Below are positions 1 through 6,769 of a DNA stretch of 11,588 nucleotides, one piece after another. The position numbers and the translations under genes are program-made. Source of the stretch: Actinomycetes bacterium (GTDB taxonomy: Bacteria > Actinomycetota > Actinomycetes > JAHEKZ01); the NCBI GenBank assembly GCA_027117675.1, contig JAJAYM010000324.1:1-11588 (forward strand), in the 5' to 3' direction. The notes under the pieces are model-generated. The model saw only the letters and a program-made list of their open reading frames with translations. It did not search any database and was not told the origin of the DNA. Position 1 is the stretch's first letter; each line of letters begins with the position of its first letter.

Positions 1-1
1 G

Positions 2-211
2 ATCAACACCAATGGCCCTGGCGAGTACTTCGGTGAGATTGCGTTGCTGCGAGACATTCCAAGGACCGCAACCGTTCGGGCAGTCGACGAGGTTCACCTC
101 TACGCATTGACGCGTGAAGCCTTCCTCGAGGCGGTGACCGGGTCATCGAAGTCGCACGAGCTTGCCGCGACGGAGGCAAACCGTCGGCGAGAGGGTGACA
201 CCCCAGACTGA
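2..211 (+). CDS. C-terminal end of a cyclic-nucleotide-binding-domain protein, probably the tail of an MFS transporter fusion (5' truncated by the window)
   Basis: The reading frame is open from base 2 to a TGA at 209-211 and gives 69 residues. Residues 7-25 contain the phosphate-binding cassette of CRP/cNMP-binding domains (GEYFGEIALL followed by PRTATV). Glu12 would contact the ribose hydroxyl and Arg21 the cyclic phosphate. After the cassette come the last beta strands and a short charged tail, with no helix-turn-helix DNA-binding domain, so this is not a CRP/FNR regulator. The segment FLEAVTG followed by a Ser/Lys-rich stretch resembles the ends of actinobacterial MFS permeases that carry a C-terminal cNMP domain; that assignment is from memory of the family. 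The neighbouring quinone reductase is convergent. The domain call is firm; the identity of the missing N-terminal part is inferred. Confidence 0.75.
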   Translation: MNTNGPGEYFGEIALLRDIPRTATVRAVDEVHLYALTREAFLEAVTGSSKSHELAATEANRRREGDTPD

Positions 212-259
212 CCTGCAGCGCCATCTCGTCGGCGTTGACACTTTGGCGCCACCACGCAC

Positions 260-272
260 GGGCCGCAGGCCC
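260..272. terminator. Small hairpin between convergent genes
   Basis: GGGCC-GCA-GGCCC forms a 5-bp G/C stem with a 3-nt loop between the stop codons of the cNMP-domain gene (211) and the convergent quinone reductase (278). There is no T-run on either side, so a terminator role is only a guess from its position. Confidence 0.2.
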
Positions 273-277
273 CTCAC

Positions 278-1276
278 TCAACGATTCGGATGAGCGACGC
301 CTACTTGCAGCAACACCTTGCCAATGTTGTCGCCACGCTCGAGGACGCGATGAGCCTCGGCGGCGTCCGTCCACGGCAGGACGCGATCGATCACCGGACG
401 CACACTTCCGGCTTCAACCGCGGGCCAGACGTGCTCGACGACCTGATCGACGATTTCGCCCTTTTCAATCGGTGGACGCGCGCGCAGCGTCGAACCGTGG
501 ATCGACACCCGCTTTGTCAACAGCCTCCCCATGTCGAGCTCACCCTGGACGCCGCCTTGCAGCCCGATGATGACCAGTCGTCCTCCCGTCGCCAGCGCGC
601 GCAGATTGGCCTCAAGGTACTTTGCTCCGATGACGTCCAAGAGGACGTCGACTCCACGTCCGGCTGTGCTCTCGAGCGCCGCCGAGGCCCAGTCCTCGTC
701 GCGGTAGTTGATCGCGACATCGACACCGAGCTCGACACAGGCGTCGACCTTGCGCTGCGAGCCACAGGTGACGATCGAGCGGGCGCCGATCAGTGCCGCC
801 AACTGGATGGCCATAGTGCCAATCCCAGAACCGCCCCCGTGAACGAGTACGGTCTGGCCGCGTTCGAGGCGACCGATCGTCACCAAGTTGGACCAGACGG
901 TGCAGACAACCTCGGGCAGCGCAGCAGCCTCGAGCAAGGAAACCGAGGAAGGGACTGGCAGGACCTGTACCGCGGGAACGGCGACCCGTTCGGCATAGCC
1001 ACCACCTGCGAGCAGGGCGGCGACCTCATCGCCAACCCTCCACCTGTCCACACTCGCACCGACCTCGGAAACGACGCCGGAGCACTCAAGGCCCAGGTAG
1101 GGGGCCGCCCCCGGAGTCGGCGGGTACCGGCCCTCGCGCTGCAGCAGATCGGCGCGATTGACGCCGGCCGCTACAACGTCGATGACCACTTCGTCGGGGC
1201 CAGGGACCGGGTCCGCCACCGTCGTAATCTCAAGCATCTCGGGGCCGCCCGGCTTGGACATCGTCGTTGCGAGCAC
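278..1276 (-). CDS. NAD(P)H:quinone oxidoreductase, PIG3-type zinc-independent MDR family
   Basis: This cytosolic medium-chain dehydrogenase/reductase of 332 aa is of the usual length for the PIG3 (TP53I3) quinone oxidoreductases, which pass electrons from NADPH to quinones or other electrophilic carbonyls. The N-terminal GroES-like domain (about 1-125) contains AAGVNRADLLQREGRYPP, typical of this subfamily, and lacks the catalytic and structural zinc cysteines of alcohol dehydrogenases. The Rossmann fold has the nucleotide loop HGGGSGIG at 146-153. The PIG3 marker GSTLRAR sits at 261-267. The start is GTG at 1276, chosen because MLATTMSKPGGPEML lines up residue for residue with the usual MKAI..PGGPEVL start; an ATG lies five codons downstream. 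No Shine-Dalgarno is visible, but a TAGGCT box lies six bases upstream, so translation may be leaderless. It is divergent from the MMPL transporter. The family is secure; the physiological substrate is not known. Confidence 0.9.
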   Translation of the reverse strand: MLATTMSKPGGPEMLEITTVADPVPGPDEVVIDVVAAGVNRADLLQREGRYPPTPGAAPYLGLECSGVVSEVGASVDRWRVGDEVAALLAGGGYAERVAVPAVQVLPVPSSVSLLEAAALPEVVCTVWSNLVTIGRLERGQTVLVHGGGSGIGTMAIQLAALIGARSIVTCGSQRKVDACVELGVDVAINYRDEDWASAALESTAGRGVDVLLDVIGAKYLEANLRALATGGRLVIIGLQGGVQGELDMGRLLTKRVSIHGSTLRARPPIEKGEIVDQVVEHVWPAVEAGSVRPVIDRVLPWTDAAEAHRVLERGDNIGKVLLQVGVAHPNR

Positions 1277-1282
1277 GAGAGC

Positions 1283-1288
1283 AGCCTA
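1283..1288 (-). promoter_or_regulatory. Possible -10 box (TAGGCT) for a leaderless quinone reductase transcript
   Basis: On the minus strand TAGGCT fits the actinobacterial TANNNT -10 pattern and ends 6 nt before the GTG at 1276. This spacing puts the transcription start at the start codon and would explain the lack of a ribosome binding site. No convincing -35 is seen. Confidence 0.35.
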
Positions 1289-1293
1289 AGGGA

Positions 1294-1314
1294 ATGCCAC
1301 AGACCCGCTGGCAT
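1294..1314. promoter_or_regulatory. Perfect inverted repeat ATGCCA-N9-TGGCAT in the divergent intergenic region
   Basis: Two 6-bp arms (1294-1299 and 1309-1314) are exact reverse complements with a 9-nt spacer, which suits a dimeric repressor such as a TetR-family protein. The site lies between a TAGGCT box for the leftward quinone reductase and a TAGGGT box (1318-1323) for the rightward transporter, so one protein could control both. No regulator gene is adjacent in the window, so the binder is unknown. Confidence 0.4.
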
Positions 1315-1317
1315 CGC

Positions 1318-1323
1318 TAGGGT
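1318..1323 (+). promoter_or_regulatory. Possible -10 box (TAGGGT) for the MMPL transporter
   Basis: TAGGGT matches TANNNT and lies about 32 nt before the TTG start, leaving room for a short leader that carries the GGAG ribosome binding site. The -35 region is not recognisable, so this is a weak call. Confidence 0.25.
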
Positions 1324-1344
1324 GGCCGCTGGCCCTCGACCGCC

Positions 1345-1348
1345 GGAG
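1345..1348 (+). promoter_or_regulatory. Ribosome binding site that supports a TTG start
   Basis: GGAG at 1345-1348 is followed by a 7-nt spacer and then TTG at 1356. Because TTG is a rare start, this spacing decides the start of the MMPL transporter over the internal ATG at codon 16. Confidence 0.6.
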
Positions 1349-1355
1349 ATCTCCT

Positions 1356-3539
1356 TTGGAACGACTTGCCGAGTTCGTGCTGCACCACCGCAAGTGGGTG
1401 ATGGTCTTCTGGGCACTGATGTTCGTTATCGGCATCGCGGCGTCAGGCAAAGCAACCGAGCGCCTCACCACAGACTTCTCACTCCCCGGTCAGCCCGGAT
1501 ACGAGACGTCGAAGCAGATCATCGAGCAGTATGGCAACGGCGGGAACACCCAACCGTTCATCCCGATCGCGACGGTGCCCGAAGGCGAGACTGCTCTCGA
1601 CAAGATGGCCGAGATCACCGCCGTCTTCGAGGAGATCGACGCGGAGGTTCCGGGGCTCCGCTCCGCCTACTACGACAACACTGGCGATGACGTCTTCCTC
1701 ACCGACGACGGTCGCACCACCTACGCCTTGGTCTTCGTGCCGTTCCCTGAGAGCTTCGAGGCACCACTGCCCAGTGAAGACATGGCACCGATTCTTGAAT
1801 CCGCAGCCGAAGAGACTGGGATTGAATGGACGATTACCAGCTACGACATGCTGGCCCTCGGCGAGTCTTCCGAGACAGAGGCGCCGAGCGTCTTGGCCGA
1901 AACGCTCCTTGGAGCTCTCGGGGCATTAACTGTCCTCCTCTTCCTCTTCGCCTCGTTTCTGGCGTTGGTGCTGTTGCTGATCGCCGCGGTGTCGATTCTG
2001 ACCACCTTCACAGTGGTGCTCCTTCTGACGTACGTCACCGACATGAGTTTCATCGTCCAGTTCCTCATCTCCCTAGTTGGCCTCGGTGTCGCGATCGACT
2101 ACTCGCTGCTTTTGGTCACGCGGTGGCGTGAGGAGCGGGACCACGGGCGTGAGAACCATGAAGCGGTCAAGATCGCCATGAACACCTCTGGACGTGCTGT
2201 CGTGTCGAGCGCAGGGACGGTGGCCATCAGCTTGATCGCACTACTCGTCATTCCGGTTCCGTTCCTCCGCAGCATGGGGCTCGGCGGCATGCTCATTCCG
2301 GTGGTCAGCACCCTTGTGGTCTTGACCCTGCTTCCCGCGCTTCTGGGCGGAATCGGGCCGCGCGTCGACTGGCCCAAGCTGCGCCACGAGAACAAGGCGT
2401 CACGCGCGTGGGCGTCCTGGGCTGCTCTCATCGTCCGCCGCAGGTGGATTGCGGCCGGAGTCGCGCTCGCTCTGCTCGGGTTGCTGATCGCTCCCGTATT
2501 CGGAATCAAGATCGGCCAGGCTCAGACCTCATCGCTCGCGTCGTCCGGTTCCGCCTACGAAGCGCTCAACCTGTTGGAGGAGGGCGGCGTTCCCGATGGC
2601 GTCGTCTCGCCGCTGGAGATGATCGTCGACGGGGATTCAGAAGCAGCTCGAACGTCTTCGACAGACCAAGTCGTGGCCAACACGAGCCAGGTCGACGGTG
2701 TCTCTACCGCATTCGCCCCGACCGGGAGGTCGTGGTCGACCGACGCCAGCCAAATCTCCATCGGCATCCCGGTCGAGGAGGCCGTCGACAGCACCAACGC
2801 GTCAGTCGCCACCAGAGTCAACGATGCGAATACTGACGTGCCTGGCTTCGCCGGCACAGCTGGCGCAGCGGCTAACGTGCTCGACTACATCGACGCGGTC
2901 TACGGCAACTTCCCACTGGTGCTGTCAATCGTCGCGCTGGTTACCTTCCTGCTCTTGGCCCGGGCCTTCCGTTCACTGTTGCTGCCGCTCAAGGCAGTCA
3001 TCGTGAACATTGCCTCAGTCACCGCCACCTTCGGCGCGGTCGTGTGGTTCTGGCAGGAGGGCAATGGCTCAGAGGCGATCTTCGGCATCTCGGCCACAGG
3101 GTCGATCACCTTCTGGTTGCCGGTACTGATCTTTGCCTTCCTGTTCGGCCTCTCGATGGACTACGAGGTGTTCATCCTGGCTCGAATGCGGGAGGAGTAC
3201 GACGACACCGGGAACACGGGGGCTGCAGTGACCCAGGGCCTCGGCCGGACGGGGCGCCTGGTCACCGGTGCCGCGCTCATCCTCTTCTTCGCGTTCTTAG
3301 CCCTGGCATCCTCGCCAGGAACCGACATCAAGGTCTTCGCGACCGCACTGGGATTCGGCATCCTGCTCGATGCCACGTTGGTACGCGCGCTCCTCGTCCC
3401 GGCCCTGGTCTCACTCTTCGGGCGATGGAACTGGTGGCTACCGGCCTGGGCGGCCCGACTACTACGCGTCGAACCGCACGGCGCAGTGGTTGAGGCCGAG
3501 TCGGTGGCCGATGAGGCAGCGGCGTCGGTTCGCAGCTGA
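1356..3539 (+). CDS. MMPL/RND-superfamily membrane transporter
   Basis: A 727-residue inner-membrane transporter with the duplicated RND layout: TM1 (about 14-30), an extracytoplasmic loop (31-180), a five-helix block (about 183-335), TM7 (about 363-383), a second loop (384-515) and a last helix block (about 518-690). Each half carries the Asp-Tyr pair used for proton coupling in MmpL3-type proteins: GVAIDYSLLL with D248-Y249, and GLSMDYEVFI with D602-Y603, both followed by an (A/T)R-x-REE motif. The length fits the YdfJ-like actinobacterial MMPL proteins rather than mycobacterial MmpL3, which has a longer tail. Family members move lipids, siderophores or drugs; nothing here points to one substrate. 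The TTG start is backed by GGAG. It is divergent from the quinone reductase and probably monocistronic, since a strong hairpin follows the stop. The family is certain, the cargo unknown. Confidence 0.93.
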   Translation: MERLAEFVLHHRKWVMVFWALMFVIGIAASGKATERLTTDFSLPGQPGYETSKQIIEQYGNGGNTQPFIPIATVPEGETALDKMAEITAVFEEIDAEVPGLRSAYYDNTGDDVFLTDDGRTTYALVFVPFPESFEAPLPSEDMAPILESAAEETGIEWTITSYDMLALGESSETEAPSVLAETLLGALGALTVLLFLFASFLALVLLLIAAVSILTTFTVVLLLTYVTDMSFIVQFLISLVGLGVAIDYSLLLVTRWREERDHGRENHEAVKIAMNTSGRAVVSSAGTVAISLIALLVIPVPFLRSMGLGGMLIPVVSTLVVLTLLPALLGGIGPRVDWPKLRHENKASRAWASWAALIVRRRWIAAGVALALLGLLIAPVFGIKIGQAQTSSLASSGSAYEALNLLEEGGVPDGVVSPLEMIVDGDSEAARTSSTDQVVANTSQVDGVSTAFAPTGRSWSTDASQISIGIPVEEAVDSTNASVATRVNDANTDVPGFAGTAGAAANVLDYIDAVYGNFPLVLSIVALVTFLLLARAFRSLLLPLKAVIVNIASVTATFGAVVWFWQEGNGSEAIFGISATGSITFWLPVLIFAFLFGLSMDYEVFILARMREEYDDTGNTGAAVTQGLGRTGRLVTGAALILFFAFLALASSPGTDIKVFATALGFGILLDATLVRALLVPALVSLFGRWNWWLPAWAARLLRVEPHGAVVEAESVADEAAASVRS

Positions 3540-3546
3540 CGCAGTG

Positions 3547-3570
3547 GGGCCCCTTCCCGGGAGGGGGCCC
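3547..3570. terminator. Strong G/C hairpin between convergent genes, probable terminator
   Basis: Bases 3547-3558 (GGGCCCCTTCCC) pair with 3559-3570 (GGGAGGGGGCCC) with one wobble pair; the innermost pairs would open to form the loop. The hairpin begins 7 nt after the MMPL stop and is followed by TTCT. It also lies downstream of the convergent fasciclin remnant and could serve both strands. Confidence 0.65.
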
Positions 3571-3598
3571 TTCTGGTCCCACCGCTCTGATGCCGGGG

Positions 3599-3932
3599 TC
3601 AGGCTGAAAGCGCCGGTAGCAAGACTCGGTTGATCGCGTGCGTGATCTGCTTGTTGCCCTTGTTGATGTTGGTGACGTTGACGCCAACCGTCTGGCCGTT
3701 CGCCATGTCGAGTTTCGCGCCATCGGCTTCCGCGGCAGCTTTGGCAATGATCTTCACACCAGGTGCAACGTGGTAGAGCAGGATCTCCTCGATGGTGCTG
3801 ACGCCGAGGGCCTCGACCAGCTTTCCAGTCAGGTTCGCCTCAGTCTTGGCGGAGATCCCGAGTGGTGGCCGGCAGTGGGGCGGCGAGTCCGGCTGCTGCA
3901 GCAATGGCCGCAGCGCGGGTCGTGAGTTTCAT
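3599..3932 (-). pseudogene. Frameshifted and shortened fasciclin (FAS1) domain secreted protein
   Basis: Two frames must be joined to read this gene. An ATG at 3932, preceded by GGAGG with good spacing, opens with MKLTTRAAAIAAAAGLAAP, a clear Sec signal peptide, but that frame stops at 3840 after 30 codons. The neighbouring frame (3904-3599) carries the C-terminal half of a FAS1 domain: EEILLYHVAPG, then GVNVTNINKGNKQ and ITHAINRVLLP, which match the conserved YHV-x-PG and final H-x-I-x-x-VL-P elements. The two frames differ by one base. The N-terminal part of the FAS1 fold, normally about 70-90 residues before the YHV motif, is missing, so an internal deletion accompanies the frameshift. FAS1 proteins are extracellular adhesion modules. 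A TTG start at 3904 could in principle give a 101-aa cytosolic product, but it would lack signal peptide and half the domain. A sequencing error could explain the frame change but not the missing half. Confidence 0.7.
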
Positions 3933-3946
3933 CGTGTCCTCCAGCA

Positions 3947-3960
3947 ATCCAGACCTGGAT
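3947..3960. repeat. Short palindrome ATCCAG-AC-CTGGAT upstream of the fasciclin remnant
   Basis: Six-base perfect arms are separated by two bases, 14 bp in total, 15 nt upstream of the fasciclin ATG and downstream of the GAF gene stop. It has no T-run. It could be an operator or the foot of a hairpin; its function is not shown. Confidence 0.25.
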
Positions 3961-3997
3961 GCACGCCCGAGCAAAACACTCACCAGCTAGAGCCTCC

Positions 3998-4579
3998 TCA
4001 GCGGTCGCCGGCCACCTCGTCCTCCATAGCGATCACCCCAGGAATGCGACTACCGAGAACGGTGGCCAGGTCCATGGCAAGCGCTAGATCCTCGATGGTG
4101 AACTCCGGCTCCCTCTCCCCCCGAGCGAGAAAGAGCTCGCCAAACACCCGGCCCTGGGCGACGATGGGGACGCCCATGAAACTGGCTGGTATCTCTCGCG
4201 GGTGCTGCGCGATGTACTCCGTGACCACGTCCAGGGTGTCAGTGCTCAGATACCCCCGATGCGACAACAGCCGCTCGGCAGCAGCTGGGTACGCATCGAG
4301 CGGGTAGTAGTAGTTCACCGGGAAGGTCACCTGGTCAGGAGCGATCTCACCGACATTGACCAGGTCGCAAAACTGGTCGTCGACGATCAGAGTGATGTGC
4401 GCACTCGACGCAGCCATGATCTCGGTGACGGCAACGGCGGCCCCGTAGGCCAAAGACGTGAGCTTCTCAAAGGGGTCGATCGCGATGACCAGGTGCCGAA
4501 TGATGTCCGATCGTCCGGGCCCGGTCCACCCTCGGTGGTAGCGCGCGGCAGCGTTCTGGGGCGGTGTCCAGCCCACCAT
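3998..4579 (-). CDS. GAF-domain sensor protein, function unknown
   Basis: A soluble 193-residue protein with a single GAF domain over about residues 35-180. The typical elements are a helix (AYGAAVAVTEIMAAS), the first strand (HITLIVDD), a middle region with YYPLDAYPAAAERLL, and the strongly conserved strand pair FMGVPIVAQGRVFGELFLAR at 134-153, followed by the last helix FTIEDLALAMDLATVLG. No histidine kinase, GGDEF, helix-turn-helix or other output domain is attached, so it may act as a stand-alone sensor or signal through a partner. The ATG at 4579 has GGAGG three to four bases upstream. The first 34 residues do not match anything I recognise. It lies 75 nt downstream of the aldehyde dehydrogenase on the same strand and could be co-transcribed. 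The ligand cannot be told from sequence. Confidence 0.8.
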   Translation of the reverse strand: MVGWTPPQNAAARYHRGWTGPGRSDIIRHLVIAIDPFEKLTSLAYGAAVAVTEIMAASSAHITLIVDDQFCDLVNVGEIAPDQVTFPVNYYYPLDAYPAAAERLLSHRGYLSTDTLDVVTEYIAQHPREIPASFMGVPIVAQGRVFGELFLARGEREPEFTIEDLALAMDLATVLGSRIPGVIAMEDEVAGDR

Positions 4580-4602
4580 CTACCTCCGCTCGAGCCGGTC
4601 CT

Positions 4603-4635
4603 CCCCCGACCGTGGGGGTATCGGCTCAATACCGG
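4603..4635. repeat. Two adjacent short inverted repeats between aldehyde dehydrogenase and GAF gene
   Basis: CCCCC-GACCGT-GGGGG (4603-4618) is followed directly by GGTAT-CGGCTCA-ATACC, which overlaps its right arm. Read on the minus strand, ATACCCCC followed by GGGGGA resembles one full and one broken half of the 16-bp operators found upstream of the repressor and rhodanese genes. A read-through hairpin or degenerate operator are both possible. Confidence 0.25.
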
Positions 4636-4654
4636 GCCGCCTTAACCGACGCGG

Positions 4655-6115
4655 CTATGGCGCGCCCGGCGCGGTGTAACTCGTCTTCACCAGCGTGTAG
4701 AACTCCTTGGCGTACGTCCCCTGCTCACGCGGCCCGTATGACGACGCCCGGCGTCCTCCAAAGGGGACGTGGTAGTCGACACCGGCCGTTGGCACATTGA
4801 CCATCACCATCCCAGCCAGCGAGTGGCGCCGGAAGTGCGAGGCCGCAGCCAGCGAGGTCGTCACGATGCCACTGCAAAGCCCGAACTCGGTCGCGTTGGC
4901 CACGGCGAGGGCCTCCTCGTAGTCAGCCACCTCTACAACCGAAGCAACTGGGCCGAACACCTCCTCGCGATTCACCGTCATCGAGTTGTCGGTACCTACG
5001 ACCAACGCGGGCGACAGATAGTGCCCCGACGCCGAACGTTCGACGCGGTCGCCACCGATCAACTGCCCGCCCTCGTCCCGGGCAATCGCAAGGTACCGCT
5101 CGTCCTGGGCCAGCTGGGCGGCGTCGACAACCGGCCCCATATGGGTGCCGTCGGTGCGGGCATCGTCCACCCGCCACTGCAGCATCTGCTCGGTGAGGGC
5201 CGCGACGAATCGATCATGGATACCGCGGGTGACGACCAACCTGCTGGATGCGGTGCACCGCTGGCCGGTCGACCCAAATGCCCCCTGCAGCGCCACCTCC
5301 ACGGCAACACCGAGATCGGCATCGTCGAGAACGACCAGCGGGTTCTTGCCGCCCATCTCCAGCTGCAGCCGGGTGCGCTGCGGCGCCGACTCCGCCAGAA
5401 TCTGTTCGCCCGTCGCGACCGAGCCAGTGAACGAGATACCGTCCACCTCAGGGCTACCCGTGAGCACCGGCCCAACGTCACGCCCAGAGCCCATCACCAG
5501 ATTCAACACACCATCGGGCAGCCCTGCTCGTCGCAGCACGTCGACCAACTCCCAGGCGCAGCCAGGCACCAGCTCAGCTGGTTTGAAGATGACTGTGTTG
5601 CCGTAGGCCAGCGCCGGTGCGATCTTCCATGCGGGGATGGCGATGGGGAAGTTCCACGGGGTGATGACGCTCACCACTCCCAGCGGCTCCCTGGTCACCG
5701 CCACCTCCACACCTGGTCGAATCGAGTCGACGACCTCGCCGGTGTTGCGCAAAGCCTGGCCGCCATGAAACTTCAGGATCTGACCAGCCCGCACAACCTC
5801 GCCTCGAGCCTCGGGCAGTGTCTTGCCCTCCTCACGAGCCAGCAGGTCGCCCAACTCGTCGGCCCTCCGGACGATCTCGTCACCGGCTCGGTCCAACACG
5901 TCAGCGCGCTCTTGCGGCGTCGCGAAAGCCCATCGGGGCAGCGATGCACGCGCTGCTGCGACGGCCTCCTGGGCATCGGACGCACTACCGCGCGCGTACT
6001 CGCCGATCACGTCGCTGGTGTCGCTGGGATTGACATTCGGTGTCCACGCGTCACCGGACGCGTCGGCGCCACCAATGATGTTTCGACGCCGTAGCGATCG
6101 GGTGTCCTGACTCAT
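4655..6115 (-). CDS. NAD(P)+-dependent aldehyde dehydrogenase, 2-oxoglutarate-semialdehyde (2,5-dioxopentanoate) type
   Basis: A 486-residue cytosolic enzyme of normal ALDH length that oxidises an aldehyde to its acid. All catalytic landmarks are present: TPWNFPIAIPAWK with oxyanion-hole N155, cofactor-binding FKPAE with K178, FTGS at 229-232, LEMGGKN with general base E253, and GQRCTASSR with nucleophile C287. The C-terminal signature YGPREQGTYAKEFYTLVKTSY (about 460-480) resembles the sugar-acid-pathway 2,5-dioxopentanoate dehydrogenases (for example the YcbD/GucD type), which is my best guess at substrate. No sugar-acid dehydratase is visible next to it, so a broader role is possible. The ATG at 6115 has a weak GGGGA upstream. 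It follows the TlpA-like gene after 51 nt on the same strand; a small hairpin lies in that gap, so co-transcription with the sulfur genes is uncertain. Confidence 0.9.
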   Translation of the reverse strand: MSQDTRSLRRRNIIGGADASGDAWTPNVNPSDTSDVIGEYARGSASDAQEAVAAARASLPRWAFATPQERADVLDRAGDEIVRRADELGDLLAREEGKTLPEARGEVVRAGQILKFHGGQALRNTGEVVDSIRPGVEVAVTREPLGVVSVITPWNFPIAIPAWKIAPALAYGNTVIFKPAELVPGCAWELVDVLRRAGLPDGVLNLVMGSGRDVGPVLTGSPEVDGISFTGSVATGEQILAESAPQRTRLQLEMGGKNPLVVLDDADLGVAVEVALQGAFGSTGQRCTASSRLVVTRGIHDRFVAALTEQMLQWRVDDARTDGTHMGPVVDAAQLAQDERYLAIARDEGGQLIGGDRVERSASGHYLSPALVVGTDNSMTVNREEVFGPVASVVEVADYEEALAVANATEFGLCSGIVTTSLAAASHFRRHSLAGMVMVNVPTAGVDYHVPFGGRRASSYGPREQGTYAKEFYTLVKTSYTAPGAP

Positions 6116-6123
6116 AATCCCCT

Positions 6124-6152
6124 GAGCCTAGAACCCGGGCCTAGAGCCCAGG
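6124..6152. repeat. CCTAGA direct repeat and short hairpin in the TlpA/aldehyde dehydrogenase gap
   Basis: GCCTAGA occurs twice, starting near 6126 and at 6140. The second copy forms the loop of a hairpin, CC-GGGC-CTAGA-GCCC-A-GG (6135-6152), which has a single bulged base. It sits just after the TlpA-like stop and before the aldehyde dehydrogenase ATG. It could weaken read-through or be an operator; it has no T-run. Confidence 0.25.
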
Positions 6153-6166
6153 CAGTTCAGCCCGCT

Positions 6167-6769
6167 TCAGAGGTTGGCGAGAATCTCACTCTCCGGGAGG
6201 CCGCCCTGCCAGCGGCCGAGCTCTTCACCACCGGGTGAAAGCAGTACCCAGGCAGGCTGCCCGGTGATCTCCAGCGCCCGCCAGGACTCAAAACCGGGGT
6301 CCCACAGCATCTGTGGCGTGCTCACGCCGTACGTGCTGACGAAATCCTCGGCGAGCGCGAGGTCATCTTGGGTACCGAGGCCAACGACGGTCACGGCGTT
6401 AGCGTTCTGCTTGGCAAACGCCTCGACGCCTGGTGCTTCCCCTGCGCAAATGGTGCAGGACGGAGCCCACGCCCATAGCAAGATCGGCGTCTCACTCGGA
6501 ACGAGCCCCGCGAGGTCGATCTCACCGCCGGCCACGTCCTTGACCTGGACCGAGGGCAGCACGCTGTTCGAGATGTCGACCTCCGGCCCCGGCTCCTTGT
6601 CCTTCTCGGCGTCCCCGCCGGCGTCCGATGCCTCGCTCGGCGGACTAGAGACCGGTGCTGCCGTCTCTGCGTCTGCGCCACATCCAGCCAGGGCAAGGCC
6701 GATGGCCAAGCCAACCGCCGCTAGCGGTAATACCCGCTGAATCGGTACCGGGGACTTCAGGAGCCTCAC
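6167..6769 (-). CDS. TlpA/DsbE-like thioredoxin-fold lipoprotein
   Basis: A 200-residue exported thiol-disulfide protein. The N-terminus has basic residues, a hydrophobic stretch and the lipobox LALAGC, with Cys30 as the lipidation site, so it should be anchored on the outer face of the membrane. A Ser/Glu/Asp/Pro-rich linker (31-65) leads to a thioredoxin-like domain (about 68-200) with the active-site motif WAPSCTIC (C105 and C108) and the cis-proline at P172 in GQPAW. Family members reduce apocytochrome c, reduce or isomerise disulfides, or (Mpt53-like) oxidise substrates. The GTG start overlaps the CcdA stop by four bases (GTGA) and is preceded by GAGG seven bases upstream, so the two genes are translationally coupled. 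CcdA is the known electron donor of this class. No cytochrome c synthesis gene is in view, so the client protein is unknown. Confidence 0.88.
   Translation of the reverse strand: MRLLKSPVPIQRVLPLAAVGLAIGLALAGCGADAETAAPVSSPPSEASDAGGDAEKDKEPGPEVDISNSVLPSVQVKDVAGGEIDLAGLVPSETPILLWAWAPSCTICAGEAPGVEAFAKQNANAVTVVGLGTQDDLALAEDFVSTYGVSTPQMLWDPGFESWRALEITGQPAWVLLSPGGEELGRWQGGLPESEILANL

Noticed and set aside
290..1690. A 466-codon open frame on the plus strand covering the quinone reductase and the MMPL start
   Set aside because: It is antisense to a complete, well-conserved enzyme, has an Arg/Asp/Gly-rich composition typical of G/C-rich shadow frames, no recognisable domain, and crosses the divergent promoter region.
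3947..3960. Rho-independent terminator of the GAF gene
   Set aside because: The palindrome has only a 2-nt loop, no T-run, and lies close to the start of the next gene, so it is kept only as a repeat.
4241..4260. GATACCCCC inside the GAF gene as another repressor half-site
   Set aside because: There is no facing GGGGTAT arm and it lies within well-conserved coding sequence.
4769..6094. A 441-codon plus-strand frame opposite the aldehyde dehydrogenase
   Set aside because: It mirrors the codon structure of the dehydrogenase, is His/Arg/Gln-rich with no domain, and lacks a ribosome binding site.
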